From assembly GCA_030429705.1 (NCBI GenBank), contig JAUIES010000001.1:1364001-1428000 (forward strand): a stretch of DNA of 64,000 bases, read 5' to 3'. Origin of the DNA: Phycisphaerae bacterium (GTDB lineage Bacteria; Planctomycetota; Phycisphaerae; Phycisphaerales; UBA1924). Below are positions 62,703 through 64,000 of the stretch, one piece after another; the stretch's first letter is position 1, and every line of letters starts with the position of its first letter. The position numbers and the translations under genes were made by a program. The notes below the pieces were generated by a model. That model ran no database searches. It saw only the letters and a program-made list of their open reading frames with translations, and had not been told where the DNA came from.

Positions 62703-63362
62703 ATGACGAATCCTGCACCGCGAAAATTTGTGCTTGGTGTCACCGGCGCTTCGGGCGCTGCGTATGCCCTTCGGACGCTCGAACTCCTGCTCGAGGCGGG
62801 GGCGGAAGTCCATTTGGTCGTTTCTGACTATGGCCGCCGACTGTTGGCAGATGAAGCTGGTGTCAAACAGTTGACTGTGACGGCGTTGCTTCCTCATGTC
62901 TTCGGCGCATCAGACGAGGTGCCGTGCGGCCTGCGTCGGCGTACGCAGGTTCCTGATGTCGATGCCTGGGACACTCGGCTGGTGGTTCATCCGAACAAAG
63001 ATGTGGGGGCTGTCATTGCGAGTGGCAGTTTTTTGCATCACGGCATGGTCGTGATACCGTGTTCGTCGACCTCGCTCGGTGCGATCGCGACCGGCGCTGG
63101 GTCAAATCTTTTGACCCGGGCTGCTGCGGTGACGCTGAAGGAGCGGCGTCCGCTTGTTCTATGTCATCGTGAAACGCCTCTCAATCTGATCGATATCGAG
63201 AACATGCGGACACTCGCATTGGCCGGGGCGATCAACTGTCCGACGAACCCGGGGCTCTACCTCGGCCCGAAATCGGTCGAGGATCTCGTCGACTTCATGG
63301 CCGGCAAGGTGCTGGATCTGCTGGGTGTTGAGCATGGGCTCAAGACACGATGGGAGGGGTGA
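62703..63362 (+). CDS. ubiX: Flavin prenyltransferase UbiX
   Basis: A 219-residue UbiX/Pad1-like enzyme, which joins a dimethylallyl group to FMN to make the prenylated FMN cofactor of UbiD decarboxylases. The flavin site is VLGVTGASGAAYALR. PCSSTSLGAIATGAGSNLLTRAA (in part) and ERRPLVLCHRETPLNLIDIENM (in part) are the typical active-site segments. The ATG at 62703 fits family N-termini (MTNPAPRKFVLGVTG); a longer frame to 62634 is not supported. No ubiD lies in the window. It diverges from the lipoprotein-pyrB pair. Confidence 0.93.
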   Translation: MTNPAPRKFVLGVTGASGAAYALRTLELLLEAGAEVHLVVSDYGRRLLADEAGVKQLTVTALLPHVFGASDEVPCGLRRRTQVPDVDAWDTRLVVHPNKDVGAVIASGSFLHHGMVVIPCSSTSLGAIATGAGSNLLTRAAAVTLKERRPLVLCHRETPLNLIDIENMRTLALAGAINCPTNPGLYLGPKSVEDLVDFMAGKVLDLLGVEHGLKTRWEG

Positions 63363-63474
63363 ACCTTTCGAGGGCAACAATGATCGGACCAACCTTGATC
63401 AGCAGTTCTCGTCTGCAGGATCGTGAAGAGCCTGATAGATAACTGGGACATTATGTGGGCAAGGAATTCGTCAC

Positions 63475-64000
<526 letters not shown>

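Overview
The window looks like chromosome of a planctomycete, most likely class Phycisphaerae. It is about 60% GC. It combines DUF1501/DUF1800 protein pairs, exported proteins with PEP-CTERM-type tails or a GC-type dockerin-like tail, an Alternative Complex III (ACIII) respiratory operon joined to a caa3 oxidase, and a TPR protein carrying RNA polymerase alpha-CTD modules. The assignment rests on gene content and motif recognition only. No rRNA, tRNA, CRISPR array, insertion sequence or prophage was recognised. Gene density is about 95%.

Layout. 1-4.3 kb: end of an ABC exporter, two small exported PEP-CTERM-like proteins and a class-V aminotransferase. One PEP-CTERM gene is flanked by two inverted clusters of a short intergenic repeat. 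4.7-10.8 kb (minus strand): a run of rsmE, a toroid-repeat exported protein, a PhoD-like phosphatase and an M32 carboxypeptidase. 10.9-12.8 kb: a very acidic membrane-anchored protein of unknown function. 12.8-17.3 kb (minus): DUF1501, DUF1800 and a long heme A synthase. 17.5-32.7 kb (plus): one respiratory operon, actABCDEF - small membrane protein - SCO - ctaCDE - ctaF - unknown membrane protein. Genes overlap or are separated by 0-40 bases. Electrons would pass from menaquinol through ACIII (pentaheme ActA, monoheme ActE) to the cytochrome c domain fused to CtaC and on to an A2-type CtaD. SCO and CtaA would supply CuA assembly and heme A.

32.8-38.7 kb: rho diverges from ptsI, followed by RNase E/G with a long charged tail. 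38.7-43.3 kb: dxr overlaps an OGT-like TPR glycosyltransferase, followed by two sulfotransferase-like genes. 43.3-46.6 kb: a large zinc metalloprotease. 46.7-51.0 kb: a decaprenyl-phosphate phosphoribosyltransferase-like UbiA protein, a methyltransferase, a polytopic GT-C-like protein and gmd. The partial fcl-like gene at the right edge would complete GDP-fucose synthesis, so the right half is rich in envelope or glycan functions. 51.1-53.3 kb: an exported subtilase. 53.5-58.9 kb: pdxA, a MATE transporter, the TPR/alpha-CTD protein and nhaA. 59.0-63.4 kb: ispF, a small lipoprotein, an AhpD-like protein, a DUF167 protein, a lipoprotein-pyrB pair and ubiX.

The observations most worth following are the tandem alpha-CTD/TPR protein, the two unrecognised membrane proteins and recurrent histidine-rich termini in the ACIII-caa3 operon, the inverted intergenic repeat clusters, the charge-block tail and leader hairpin of RNase E/G, and the OGT/sulfotransferase cluster.
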